From contig JAEXFV010000146.1 of assembly GCA_023451115.1 (NCBI GenBank), positions 1 to 5,160 of the forward strand: DNA of 5,160 bases, given 5' to 3'. The translations under genes and the position numbers were made by a program. This document shows, piece after piece, positions 1-5,158 of the stretch. How positions within the stretch are numbered: the stretch's first letter is position 1; each line of letters starts with the position of its first letter. The notes under the pieces are model-generated. The model had not been told where the DNA came from and did no database searches. It was given only the letters and a program-made list of their open reading frames with translations. Source of the stretch: Bacillota bacterium (GTDB lineage Bacteria > Bacillota > Clostridia > Christensenellales > CAG-138).

Positions 1-17
1 ATTTTTTAAAATATCCC

Positions 18-47
18 TTGTCAAAATGTTTCTTTTTAGGATACAAT
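18..47 (+). promoter_or_regulatory. Sigma-A-type promoter of the XRE/S24 regulator gene
   Basis: A -35 hexamer TTGTCA (18-23, five of six consensus bases) and a -10 hexamer TACAAT (42-47, five of six) are separated by 18 nt in an A/T-rich context. The predicted transcription start is near 53-56. That leaves a leader of about 25 nt containing the GGAGG at 67-71, which agrees with translation starting at 80 rather than at the ATG at 62. A GTTAAC palindrome (51-56) covers the predicted start point and could be part of an operator, but this is only a guess. Confidence 0.65.
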
Positions 48-66
48 AGAGTTAACCAAATATGGC

Positions 67-71
67 GGAGG
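67..71 (+). promoter_or_regulatory. Ribosome binding site that decides the start of the regulator gene
   Basis: GGAGG lies 8 nt before the ATG at 80. The in-frame ATG at 62 would place this sequence inside the coding region and has no comparable site upstream. It would also lie only a few bases from the predicted transcription start, so 80 is the better start. Confidence 0.8.
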
Positions 72-79
72 CAAGAGAA

Positions 80-676
80 ATGAATCGCATTAAAGAGTTG
101 CGGATACAGCATGGCTATACCCAGGATGCTCTGGGAAAACACCTGGGCATTCAAAAAGCCGCTATTTGCAAATATGAAACAGGCCGTGCCAATCCCTCTC
201 ATGAGGCGTTGTTAAAGCTTTCAGACTTATTCTCTGTCAGTGCCGATTATCTTTTAGGGCGAACCGACATTCCCTCATCAATGGATACTGCTGCTACCGT
301 GTCCGTTCCTATCGTAGGCCGTGTTCACGCGGGCTCCCCCATCCTGGCAGAAGAGAATGTTTTTGATTATCTCCCCTTGCCGGAACAAGAAGTCCGCAAT
401 GGAGAATATTTCTATATGGAAGTCGAAGGGGATTGCATGGTGGACGCTCATATCCCCGAAGGGGCGCTGGTGTTGGTTCGTTTGCAGTCCAAGGTGGAAA
501 ACGGGCAAATTGCGGTGGTACGCGTGGATGACGAGGTTGTTCTTCGTAGGGTAAAATGGCTACAAAACCAGCTGATTTTATACCCAGCTAATCCTCGATA
601 TGATCCCATGATCATTGCCAGTGGTAATGTGCAAATCATTGGCCGGGTAGTAGAAGTTCGTATTCGAAACATGTGA
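80..676 (+). CDS. XRE-family transcriptional regulator with S24 (LexA/CI-like) C-terminal domain
   Basis: Predicted 198-residue cytoplasmic repressor. Residues 3-60 are an XRE/Cro-CI helix-turn-helix (TQDALGKHLGIQKAAICKYE, then a GRANPS turn). Residues 76-198 are an S24 peptidase-like domain. The Ala-Gly of the self-cleavage site is present at 84-85 (VHAGSP). The nucleophile position, normally Ser in a GxSM motif, is Cys119 (GDCM, codon 434-436). The position matching the catalytic Lys of LexA is Arg156 (DEVVLRRV). It is not LexA proper, because LexA has a winged-helix N-terminus. From the family one expects an autoregulated repressor responding to DNA damage or another stress, but with both dyad residues changed, self-cleavage is doubtful. 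It has its own promoter, is monocistronic and converges on the hydrogenase-type operon. The start at 80 follows from the GGAGG at 67-71; an alternative ATG at 62 would add six residues. It could be a prophage remnant or a resident stress regulator; no phage genes are visible. Confidence 0.9.
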   Translation: MNRIKELRIQHGYTQDALGKHLGIQKAAICKYETGRANPSHEALLKLSDLFSVSADYLLGRTDIPSSMDTAATVSVPIVGRVHAGSPILAEENVFDYLPLPEQEVRNGEYFYMEVEGDCMVDAHIPEGALVLVRLQSKVENGQIAVVRVDDEVVLRRVKWLQNQLILYPANPRYDPMIIASGNVQIIGRVVEVRIRNM

Positions 677-704
677 ACTCCCTGTAATAAAAGGGATCTT
701 GTTC
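675..704 (+). terminator. Weak hairpin after the regulator gene, possible terminator
   Basis: TCCCT (679-683) pairs with AGGGA (692-696) around an 8-nt loop. GAAC (675-678) and GTTC (701-704) can extend the stem across a 4-nt bulge. It begins inside the stop codon and the following bases are only moderately T-rich, so it is a poor Rho-independent terminator. The large hairpin at 721-760 may do the work for this strand as well. Confidence 0.25.
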
Positions 705-710
705 TGCCAT

Positions 711-760
711 AAAAACATATAACGAATGAGGGTGTGCACATTTGCACACCCTCATTCGTT
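711..760 (-). terminator. Strong Rho-independent terminator of the hydrogenase-type operon
   Basis: A perfect 18-bp inverted repeat (721-738 with 743-760) encloses a 4-nt loop and starts 18 nt past the stop codon of the NuoF-like gene. On the minus strand the stem is followed by ATATGTTTTTATG, a short T-run matching the A-run at 711-715. On the plus strand no T-run follows, so the signal is oriented mainly for the minus-strand operon. It may still block plus-strand readthrough from the convergent regulator gene. Confidence 0.85.
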
Positions 761-778
761 GCACATGGTACAAATTGC

Positions 779-2575
779 TTATTTTCTGCTGATGGCACCA
801 AATTTGCATTTTTCTATGCAGGCGCCGCACTTGACGCATTTTTGCGTGTCGATGACAAAGGGCTTCTTGATCTCGCCGGAAATAGCGCCGGCAGGGCAGG
901 TCTTGGAGCACAAGCTGCAGCCTTTGCACTTAGCAGGATCAATCACATAATTCAACAGCGCTTTGCACACGCCGGCAGGGCAGCGTTTTTCGTTAATATG
1001 CGCCTCATACTCATTGCGGAAATAGCGGATGGTAGAAAGCACCGGGTTAGGCGCAGTCTGTCCTAGGCCGCACAGAGCAGATGCCTTGATATTCTTCGCC
1101 AGCTTCTCCAGCTTTTCAATGTCGCCAGGCTTGCCCTTGCCTTCCGTAATCTTCTCCAGCATCTCCAGCATACGCCGCGTGCCGATACGGCAGGGTGGAC
1201 ATTTTCCGCAGCTCTCATCCACGGTGAACTCCAGGAAGAACTTAGCGATATCCACCATGCAGTTATCTTCATCCATTACGATCATGCCGCCAGAGCCCAT
1301 CATAGAGCCAATGGAGATCAGGTTATCATAATCGATAGGAATATCCAAGTGCTCTACTGGAATGCATCCGCCAGAAGGTCCACCGGTCTGAGCGGCTTTG
1401 AATTTTTTGCCATGGGGGATGCCGCCGCCAATTTCATAGATTACCTCACGCAGCGTAGTGCCCATGGGGATTTCCACCAAGCCGGTGTTATTGATTTTTC
1501 CGCCCAATGCAAACACCTTAGTGCCCTTGCTCTTCTCCGTACCCATAGAGGCAAACCATTCGGGCCCGTTGAGAATAATCTGACAGATATTAGCATACGT
1601 TTCTACGTTGTTCAACAGAGTGGGCTTGCCAAACAATCCCTTTACCGCCGGGAAAGGAGGCCGGGGACGGGGTTCACCGCGGCCGCCTTCGATAGAAGCC
1701 AACAGAGCGGTTTCTTCGCCGCACACAAATGCGCCGGAACCCAAACGCAAGTCAATATCAAAGTTAAAGTCGGTACCGAAAATACCCTTACCCAATACAC
1801 CGTATTCACGGGCTTGCTCAATTGCAATACGCAGGCGTTTTACCGCAATGGGGTATTCGGCGCGAACATAGATATAACCCTGCTGCGCGCCAATGGCATA
1901 ACCTGCAATAGCCATTGCTTCCAGCACCGCATGGGGATCACCTTCCAATACGGAACGATCCATGAATGCACCCGGGTCGCCTTCATCGGCATTACAGCAA
2001 ACATATTTAATATCGCTTACGGGCTTCTGCGCCAGCATCCACTTAACACCAGTGGGGAAACCGCCGCCGCCACGGCCCCTAAGGCCGGACTGCTTGACAA
2101 TATCCACTACCTGCTCCGGGGTGAGCTCGGTCAAACATTTGGCCAACGCCTTGTAGCCATCAAAAGCGATATATTCTTCGATGTTTTCCGGATCAATGAC
2201 GCCACAATTGCGCAACGCTACGCGGCGTTGTTTTTTATAGAAATCAACCTCATCCAGGGAGCGAACCGTATTGTCTTCTGCTACGCTCTCTTTATAGAGA
2301 AGGTCGGTTACAATGCGGCCCTTAACCAAGTGCTCAGCCACAATGCGGGGCACATCATCCACTTTAATATGGCTATAGAACGCGCCTTCCGGATATACAA
2401 TAACAACAGGACCGGTTTCGCACAAACCGAAACATCCCGTATGAACAACTTTGACTTCTTTTTCCAGGCCAGCCTTTTGAATTTCTTCCTCAAATCTCTG
2501 AATGATCATCCGAGAGCCAGAGGAAGTACAACCAGTACCGGTGCAGCACAATACTTGCGAACGGTAGAATTCCAT
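779..2575 (-). CDS. NuoF/HndC/HydB-like NAD(H)- and FMN-binding iron-sulfur subunit
   Basis: Predicted 598-residue cytoplasmic flavo-iron-sulfur subunit, the usual HydB/HndC length and architecture. Domains in order are: an N-terminal thioredoxin-like [2Fe-2S] domain (about 1-90; C11-x4-C16 and C48-x3-C52); the 51-kDa NADH/FMN core (about 120-410) with the glycine-rich loop GLRGRGGGGFPTG at 164-176, CNADEGDPGAF at 194-204 and CGEETAL at 285-291; a [4Fe-4S] site CGKCPPC at 456-462 with C502; and a C-terminal two-cluster ferredoxin (C550, C553, C556, C560; C580, C583, C586, C590). All expected ligands are present. In the family this subunit exchanges hydride with NAD(H) at FMN and passes electrons through its clusters, and it is the flavin subunit of bifurcating [FeFe]-hydrogenases. 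The C-terminal ferredoxin and N-terminal [2Fe-2S] domains argue against an ordinary complex I NuoF. The start ATG (2575) has GAGGAGG at 2586-2592, 10 nt upstream. It is the last gene of the operon, and no hydrogenase catalytic subunit follows. Confidence 0.95.
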   Translation of the reverse strand: MEFYRSQVLCCTGTGCTSSGSRMIIQRFEEEIQKAGLEKEVKVVHTGCFGLCETGPVVIVYPEGAFYSHIKVDDVPRIVAEHLVKGRIVTDLLYKESVAEDNTVRSLDEVDFYKKQRRVALRNCGVIDPENIEEYIAFDGYKALAKCLTELTPEQVVDIVKQSGLRGRGGGGFPTGVKWMLAQKPVSDIKYVCCNADEGDPGAFMDRSVLEGDPHAVLEAMAIAGYAIGAQQGYIYVRAEYPIAVKRLRIAIEQAREYGVLGKGIFGTDFNFDIDLRLGSGAFVCGEETALLASIEGGRGEPRPRPPFPAVKGLFGKPTLLNNVETYANICQIILNGPEWFASMGTEKSKGTKVFALGGKINNTGLVEIPMGTTLREVIYEIGGGIPHGKKFKAAQTGGPSGGCIPVEHLDIPIDYDNLISIGSMMGSGGMIVMDEDNCMVDIAKFFLEFTVDESCGKCPPCRIGTRRMLEMLEKITEGKGKPGDIEKLEKLAKNIKASALCGLGQTAPNPVLSTIRYFRNEYEAHINEKRCPAGVCKALLNYVIDPAKCKGCSLCSKTCPAGAISGEIKKPFVIDTQKCVKCGACIEKCKFGAISRK

Positions 2576-2597
2576 TGTATCTTTTCCTCCTCAGCGA

Positions 2598-2975
2598 TTA
2601 ATTGTTATGGTTCTCATAATAACCGATGGTATATTCCGTAACGGGGTTACCGTTGACAATATGCTCGGTTACAATGCGGCCAACCATATCTGGCGTAACC
2701 TTAACATAGGTTACTTTTTCTTTTCCCGGTTGATATACCTCAACAATGGGCTCCAACCGGCAAATGCCGATACAGCCTGTCTGTGCTACAACAACATGCT
2801 GAAGATTACGCTTTGCTACTTCATCCATAAAAGCAGTGAGGACTGGGCGTGCGCCGGCGGCAATACCGCAAGTTGCCATGCCGACCACAACACGCGTGCC
2901 CTCATGCTCTTTGCGAAGGCTAATGGTATCCAGCGTCTTTTTGCGGATCGCTTCAAGCTCCTGCAAAGATTTCAT
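2598..2975 (-). CDS. HndB-like thioredoxin-fold (2Fe-2S) ferredoxin domain protein
   Basis: Predicted 125-residue cytoplasmic protein resembling HndB, the small subunit of NADP-reducing/bifurcating hydrogenase complexes. An N-terminal helix (MKSLQELEAIRKK) is followed by a thioredoxin-like ferredoxin fold at about 27-110. Cysteines are C36 (ATCGIAAGA), C68 and C72 (TGCIGIC). The usual C-x4-C first pair is not complete, so only three of the four standard [2Fe-2S] ligands are seen. I recall the TCGIAAGA motif as typical of HndB-type proteins, so this may be a family trait and not damage. Its role is presumably structural, or it passes electrons next to the NuoF-like subunit. Start ATG 2975 has GGAGGT at 2984-2989, 8 nt upstream and inside the preceding gene. 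The start overlaps that gene's stop by 4 nt (ATGA), suggesting coupled translation. The gene downstream begins after 22 nt. Confidence 0.88.
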   Translation of the reverse strand: MKSLQELEAIRKKTLDTISLRKEHEGTRVVVGMATCGIAAGARPVLTAFMDEVAKRNLQHVVVAQTGCIGICRLEPIVEVYQPGKEKVTYVKVTPDMVGRIVTEHIVNGNPVTEYTIGYYENHNN

Positions 2976-3535
2976 ATAGAAACACCTCCGTTTAATTCGT
3001 CAATCCCTTGGGTTAAGTACTCTTTCATCCACGCCATAACATCCGGAGATTGCAGTGGTACCTCTTCCCCTAAAATAGATTTTATTTGGCGCGTATCAAA
3101 TAAAAACGCGTTTCCATCCACCGAGTAGCGATATACAAAATCAATGTTTTGATTACATAACACGGTACTCAACATGGTTTGGGCCATATCCCCCAGCGGG
3201 GGCCTGTCAATATTTGAAATACAGTATGTTGCCTGAATGAAAGTCCCCTTCCCTGGTTGGGAGCGCAACTGGAATGTGCCGCCAGCCGCTTCAGCCCCTG
3301 CTTGAAACATGGGTATACCCAGCCCCACCTTTCGAGTGGTTCGTCTAGTGGTGAAGGGACTCATCACCCGCTGCGCCATTTCCTCATCCATGCCGCAGCC
3401 ATTGTCCTCCACTGCAACCCGCATCCAATCTTTCGCATGCTGCACCTCGACTTCCACTACGATCAGGGTGGCTCCTGCTGCAATGGAATTTTGCATAATG
3501 TCCAGCACATGAAGGGAAATTTCCTTCATCATCAT
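2972..3535 (-). CDS. Stand-alone GHKL (histidine-kinase-like) ATPase of the hydrogenase-type operon
   Basis: Predicted 187-residue soluble protein. Residues 5-105 form a GHKL/HATPase_c domain: N-box LDIMQNSIAAGA (11-22), G1 box DNGCGM (44-49), F-box PFTTRR (60-65), G2 box GLGIPMF (71-77) and GKGTF (95-99). No phospho-acceptor His domain, sensor domain or membrane segment is present, so it is not a complete sensor kinase. Residues about 106-187 form a second region I cannot assign. Genes of this kind recur inside clostridial NADH-dependent [FeFe]-hydrogenase operons between the NuoE-like and HndB-like genes. Their function is unknown to me; an anti-sigma-like or regulatory kinase role, or help in complex assembly, are only guesses. 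Three consecutive ATG codons (3535, 3532, 3529) make the start uncertain by two residues. No good ribosome binding site precedes them, so translation is probably coupled to the gene ending 12 nt upstream. Confidence 0.85.
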   Translation of the reverse strand: MMMKEISLHVLDIMQNSIAAGATLIVVEVEVQHAKDWMRVAVEDNGCGMDEEMAQRVMSPFTTRRTTRKVGLGIPMFQAGAEAAGGTFQLRSQPGKGTFIQATYCISNIDRPPLGDMAQTMLSTVLCNQNIDFVYRYSVDGNAFLFDTRQIKSILGEEVPLQSPDVMAWMKEYLTQGIDELNGGVSI

Positions 3536-3547
3536 AGCTTACTTGCG

Positions 3548-4036
3548 TTAACCCTTTTCGCGATATTTGGCGATGATACCGGGGATATCGGTAGGAACCA
3601 GCCTGCCGTATACCTCGTCGTTTACCATCATAGCGGGCGCAAGGCCGCAGCAACCGATACAACGGGTGGCATCCAGTGTAAACAGCCCATCCGGCGTACT
3701 CCTGCCAATTTCCACATTCAGCTCCTTTTGCAGAGCCTCAATTACTTTTGCCGCGCCCCGGACATAGCAAGCCGTGCCCAGACACATACCAATGGTATAC
3801 TTACCCTTGGGTTCCAGCGTAAATTGGGAATAGAAAGTAGCTACACCATAAATTGTAGATACCGGCACGCCAGTCTGGGAAGAAATATACAGTTGAACTT
3901 CTTCGTCCATACAACCGCAAATTTCCTGAGCGTGCTGCATAATAGGCAACAAGCCTCCCTGCTGATCCTTCCATTCCGCAATCACACCGTCTAGCTTCTC
4001 GAATTGCGCTTTCCGAGTGCTGCTTACATTGGACAT
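3548..4036 (-). CDS. NuoE/HndA-like [2Fe-2S] subunit of NAD(H)-dependent oxidoreductase
   Basis: Predicted 162-residue cytoplasmic protein of the complex I 24-kDa (NuoE) family, called HydC or HndA in bifurcating hydrogenases. A helical N-terminal region (about 10-70, with LLPIMQHAQEICGCMDEEV and VSTIYGVATFYSQF) precedes a thioredoxin-like ferredoxin domain. Its [2Fe-2S] ligands are C85-x4-C90 (CLGTAC) and C126-x3-C130 (CIGCC); C129 is an extra Cys in the second motif. In the family it docks on the NuoF-like subunit and holds one [2Fe-2S] cluster next to the flavin site. The frame is open as far as 4171, but the ATG at 4036 is preferred. It has AAGGAGGT 9 nt upstream, and the extra 45 residues (MRIYLFSIGKHLFF...) look unlike the family and cross the probable promoter. 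It is the first gene of the operon and ends 12 nt before the ATPase gene. Confidence 0.93.
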   Translation of the reverse strand: MSNVSSTRKAQFEKLDGVIAEWKDQQGGLLPIMQHAQEICGCMDEEVQLYISSQTGVPVSTIYGVATFYSQFTLEPKGKYTIGMCLGTACYVRGAAKVIEALQKELNVEIGRSTPDGLFTLDATRCIGCCGLAPAMMVNDEVYGRLVPTDIPGIIAKYREKG

Positions 4037-4045
4037 AGATCCTTT

Positions 4046-4053
4046 ACCTCCTT
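4046..4053 (-). promoter_or_regulatory. Ribosome binding site that decides the NuoE-like gene start
   Basis: AAGGAGGT on the minus strand is a full-length Shine-Dalgarno sequence, 9 nt before the ATG at 4036. It selects this start over upstream in-frame codons as far as 4171. Confidence 0.88.
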
Positions 4054-4067
4054 GAAGATACTGTGCA

Positions 4068-4115
4068 AATAGATGGTTTTGATATTTATATGACAATACG
4101 CTATTCCGATTGTAA
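4068..4115 (-). promoter_or_regulatory. Probable promoter of the hydrogenase-type operon
   Basis: Two overlapping sigma-A-like arrangements are readable on the minus strand. The first is TTACAA (4110-4115) and TATAAA (4085-4090) with a long 19-nt spacer. The second is TTGTCA (4091-4096) and TCTATT (4068-4073) with a 17-nt spacer. Upstream lies a run of nine A on the plus strand (4129-4137), which is T on the minus strand and could act as an UP-like element. Neither arrangement is ideal, so the exact start is uncertain. No Rex-type inverted repeat is evident here. Confidence 0.42.
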
Positions 4116-4376
4116 CATAACCACATATAAAAAAAAAGATGCTTTCCGATAGAAAACAAATATATTCGCACATTAATTTTATAGCTAATCCATTTTGCAT
4201 GGTTTTAGATACTTCAAAGGAACATTTTGTTTCATTTACTGGATTATGATCGAACCCGTCCGGATATCCTACCTTCTAGTTTATACCTGATAAATCACCC
4301 TTGATTATCTGTTTTTAAAAGCAACATCCGATCCATATGCCATTCTTTCCATATCCACCAACAAACTGGCTTTTAG

Positions 4377-4745
4377 CTATTCTTCCAAAATTGCCTGCGC
4401 TACAGCCAATGATTTGACATGAGAAATGCTTAAATGAATGGTGTTACCGCCCAAGTCCCGCATACGCTGATATGCACTGTTCCATAACCGGGCGTAAGGT
4501 TGCCCTTGCGTGTCCCGTAAAATCTCGATGTCTTTCCAGGAGAAGCCTGAAAACCCGGCAGCCAGCGCCTTAACGGTGGCCTCCTTTGCGGCAAAAATGC
4601 CTGCCAATATCTGTGGATTGCAGTCGCATTGGCGATAATATTCTTGCTCCTGAGCAGTAAAAATGCGCTGTAAAAACAACTCCCGTACAGCAGCACGCTT
4701 TATCCTCTCTACTTCAATCACATCAATACCCGTACCAACTACCAT
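4377..4745 (-). CDS. acpS: Holo-[acyl-carrier-protein] synthase
   Basis: Predicted 122-residue cytoplasmic enzyme that transfers 4'-phosphopantetheine from CoA to a Ser of apo-ACP, making it active for fatty acid synthesis. The length is normal for AcpS (about 120-125 residues). The N-terminal MVVGTGIDVIEVERI carries the Mg2+-binding Asp8. The central FAAKEATVKAL (51-61) carries Glu55 and the catalytic-site Lys of the family signature. The C-terminal HLSISH (104-109) is the conserved late motif. The frame opens upstream (TTG at 4766, ATG at 4763), but the ATG at 4745 is chosen because it begins the family's standard N-terminus and has AAAGGA 8 nt upstream. It has its own strong promoter at 4794-4822. 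Alanine racemase and other frequent Firmicutes acpS neighbours are not seen; the gene stands alone in this window. Confidence 0.95.
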   Translation of the reverse strand: MVVGTGIDVIEVERIKRAAVRELFLQRIFTAQEQEYYRQCDCNPQILAGIFAAKEATVKALAAGFSGFSWKDIEILRDTQGQPYARLWNSAYQRMRDLGGNTIHLSISHVKSLAVAQAILEE

Positions 4746-4753
4746 GCATTCAA

Positions 4754-4759
4754 TCCTTT
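4754..4759 (-). promoter_or_regulatory. Ribosome binding site that decides the acpS start
   Basis: AAAGGA on the minus strand ends 8 nt before the ATG at 4745. The two alternative upstream starts (4763 ATG, 4766 TTG) would put this site inside the coding region and have no purine-rich site at a suitable distance. Confidence 0.75.
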
Positions 4760-4793
4760 CCATCAATCAAGCCGACTCCCAATTGATTTAGCT

Positions 4794-4822
4794 ATTTTAT
4801 CGCAGAAACGGGCCTATGTCAA
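4794..4822 (-). promoter_or_regulatory. Near-consensus sigma-A promoter of acpS
   Basis: On the minus strand a perfect TTGACA (4817-4822) is separated by exactly 17 nt from TAAAAT (4794-4799, five of six bases). Transcription should start near 4786-4788, giving a leader of about 40 nt that contains the AAAGGA site. This is the clearest promoter in the window. Confidence 0.85.
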
Positions 4823-5044
4823 ACCAAGCCGCCTATATGCAGAGGTCCTCCTCCCCCCTATCTTCTTTATTCTCGATAATAAAAAGTTATTCGACAAATT
4901 ACATCTTGTATTCGTTATGCAAGTTTTTTGTCCCATATACTCTAAATCGTAGGCACCTTGGAAGAGAGAGTTTATGCTGAAGTGGCTCTGTTTTTACATT
5001 TCCCGCCCTATCTTCGCTACTCCAAAGCAACCAAACGGCAAAAC
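4823..5044. other. Intergenic stretch with no recognisable gene
   Basis: The 220 nt between the acpS promoter and the tRNA terminator are mostly A/T-rich. One purine-rich block lies on the minus strand (about 4846-4861, plus-strand run of C and T), including a 9-nt palindrome GAGGTCCTC (4842-4850). Short open frames here on the plus strand run into the tRNA terminator and the antisense of the tRNA, so they are not credible genes. Confidence 0.55.
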
Positions 5045-5078
5045 AAAAACACAGCGCAGTTTAATACGCTGTGTTTTT
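5045..5078 (-). terminator. Rho-independent terminator of tRNA-Lys
   Basis: A 12-bp inverted repeat (5045-5056 with 5067-5078) encloses a 10-nt loop. Its GC-rich core is CACAGCG/CGCTGTG, flanked by an A-run on the left and a T-run on the right. On the minus strand the stem lies 4 nt past the tRNA 3' end and is followed by TTTTTGTTTTG. The symmetrical A/T runs would also let it work on the plus strand. Confidence 0.88.
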
Positions 5079-5082
5079 CTTG

Positions 5083-5158
5083 TGGTGGGCCGTCAGGGGC
5101 TCGAACCCGGGACACCCTGATTAAGAGTCAGGTGCTCTACCAACTGAGCTAACGGCCC
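5083..5158 (-). tRNA. tRNA-Lys(CTT), CCA encoded
   Basis: The minus strand folds into a standard 73-nt cloverleaf plus an encoded CCA (5083-5085). The acceptor stem GGGCCGT/ACGGCCC is fully paired with discriminator A (5086). The D stem GCTC/GAGC encloses loop AGTTGGTA. The anticodon stem CCTGA/TCAGG encloses loop CTCTTAA, so the anticodon is CTT, which decodes the lysine codon AAG. The variable loop is GTGTC and the T loop is TTCGAGC. The T stem CCGGG/CCCTG has one C-U mismatch at its second pair (positions 50-64). The gene is complete, with its 5' end 2 nt from the window edge; any further tRNAs upstream would be outside. Confidence 0.97.

Larger units (their letters stand above)
4037..4376. 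other. Non-coding interval between acpS and the hydrogenase-type operon
   Basis: This A/T-rich gap of about 340 nt holds the leader and probable promoter of the operon at its left end. The right part (about 4140-4376) contains no convincing gene on either strand. I find no clear Rho-independent terminator after acpS: the AAAAGC (4312-4321 region) and GCTTTT (4368-4373) arms are about 45 nt apart and not followed by a T-run. Readthrough from acpS into the operon is therefore possible. Small palindromes (GGATATCC at 4262-4269, CATATG at 4334-4339) are too short to interpret. Confidence 0.6.

Noticed and set aside
62..79. ATG at 62 as start of the regulator
   Set aside because: The GGAGG at 67-71 is well placed for the ATG at 80, and the ATG at 62 is too close to the predicted transcription start.
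80..676. Assignment as LexA, the SOS repressor
   Set aside because: The N-terminal domain is an XRE helix-turn-helix, not the LexA winged helix. The protease dyad is altered, and no SOS box of the GAAC-N4-GTTC type is seen in its promoter.
1349..2641. Plus-strand open frame of 430 codons, antisense to the NuoF-like gene
   Set aside because: It lies opposite a gene with full family motifs and all cofactor ligands. Its translation shows no recognisable domain, and no ribosome binding site or promoter supports it. It is a by-product of the codon use of the real gene.
3257..3994. Plus-strand open frame of 245 codons across the ATPase and NuoE-like genes
   Set aside because: It is antisense to two confident genes and the junction between them. 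The translation is rich in His and Cys and shows no domain.
4110..4127. Possible Rex (NADH-sensing repressor) site upstream of the redox operon
   Set aside because: The left half begins TTGTAAC, but the right half does not match the expected TTAACAA, so the inverted repeat is missing.
4037..4171. 45-residue N-terminal extension of the NuoE-like protein
   Set aside because: A full AAGGAGGT sits 9 nt before the ATG at 4036, and the extension has no family similarity and covers the probable promoter.
4958..5152. Plus-strand open frame ending in GARTRDTLIKSQVLYQLS
   Set aside because: This ending is the translated antisense of tRNA-Lys, a well-known false protein in genome annotations. The frame also crosses the tRNA terminator.
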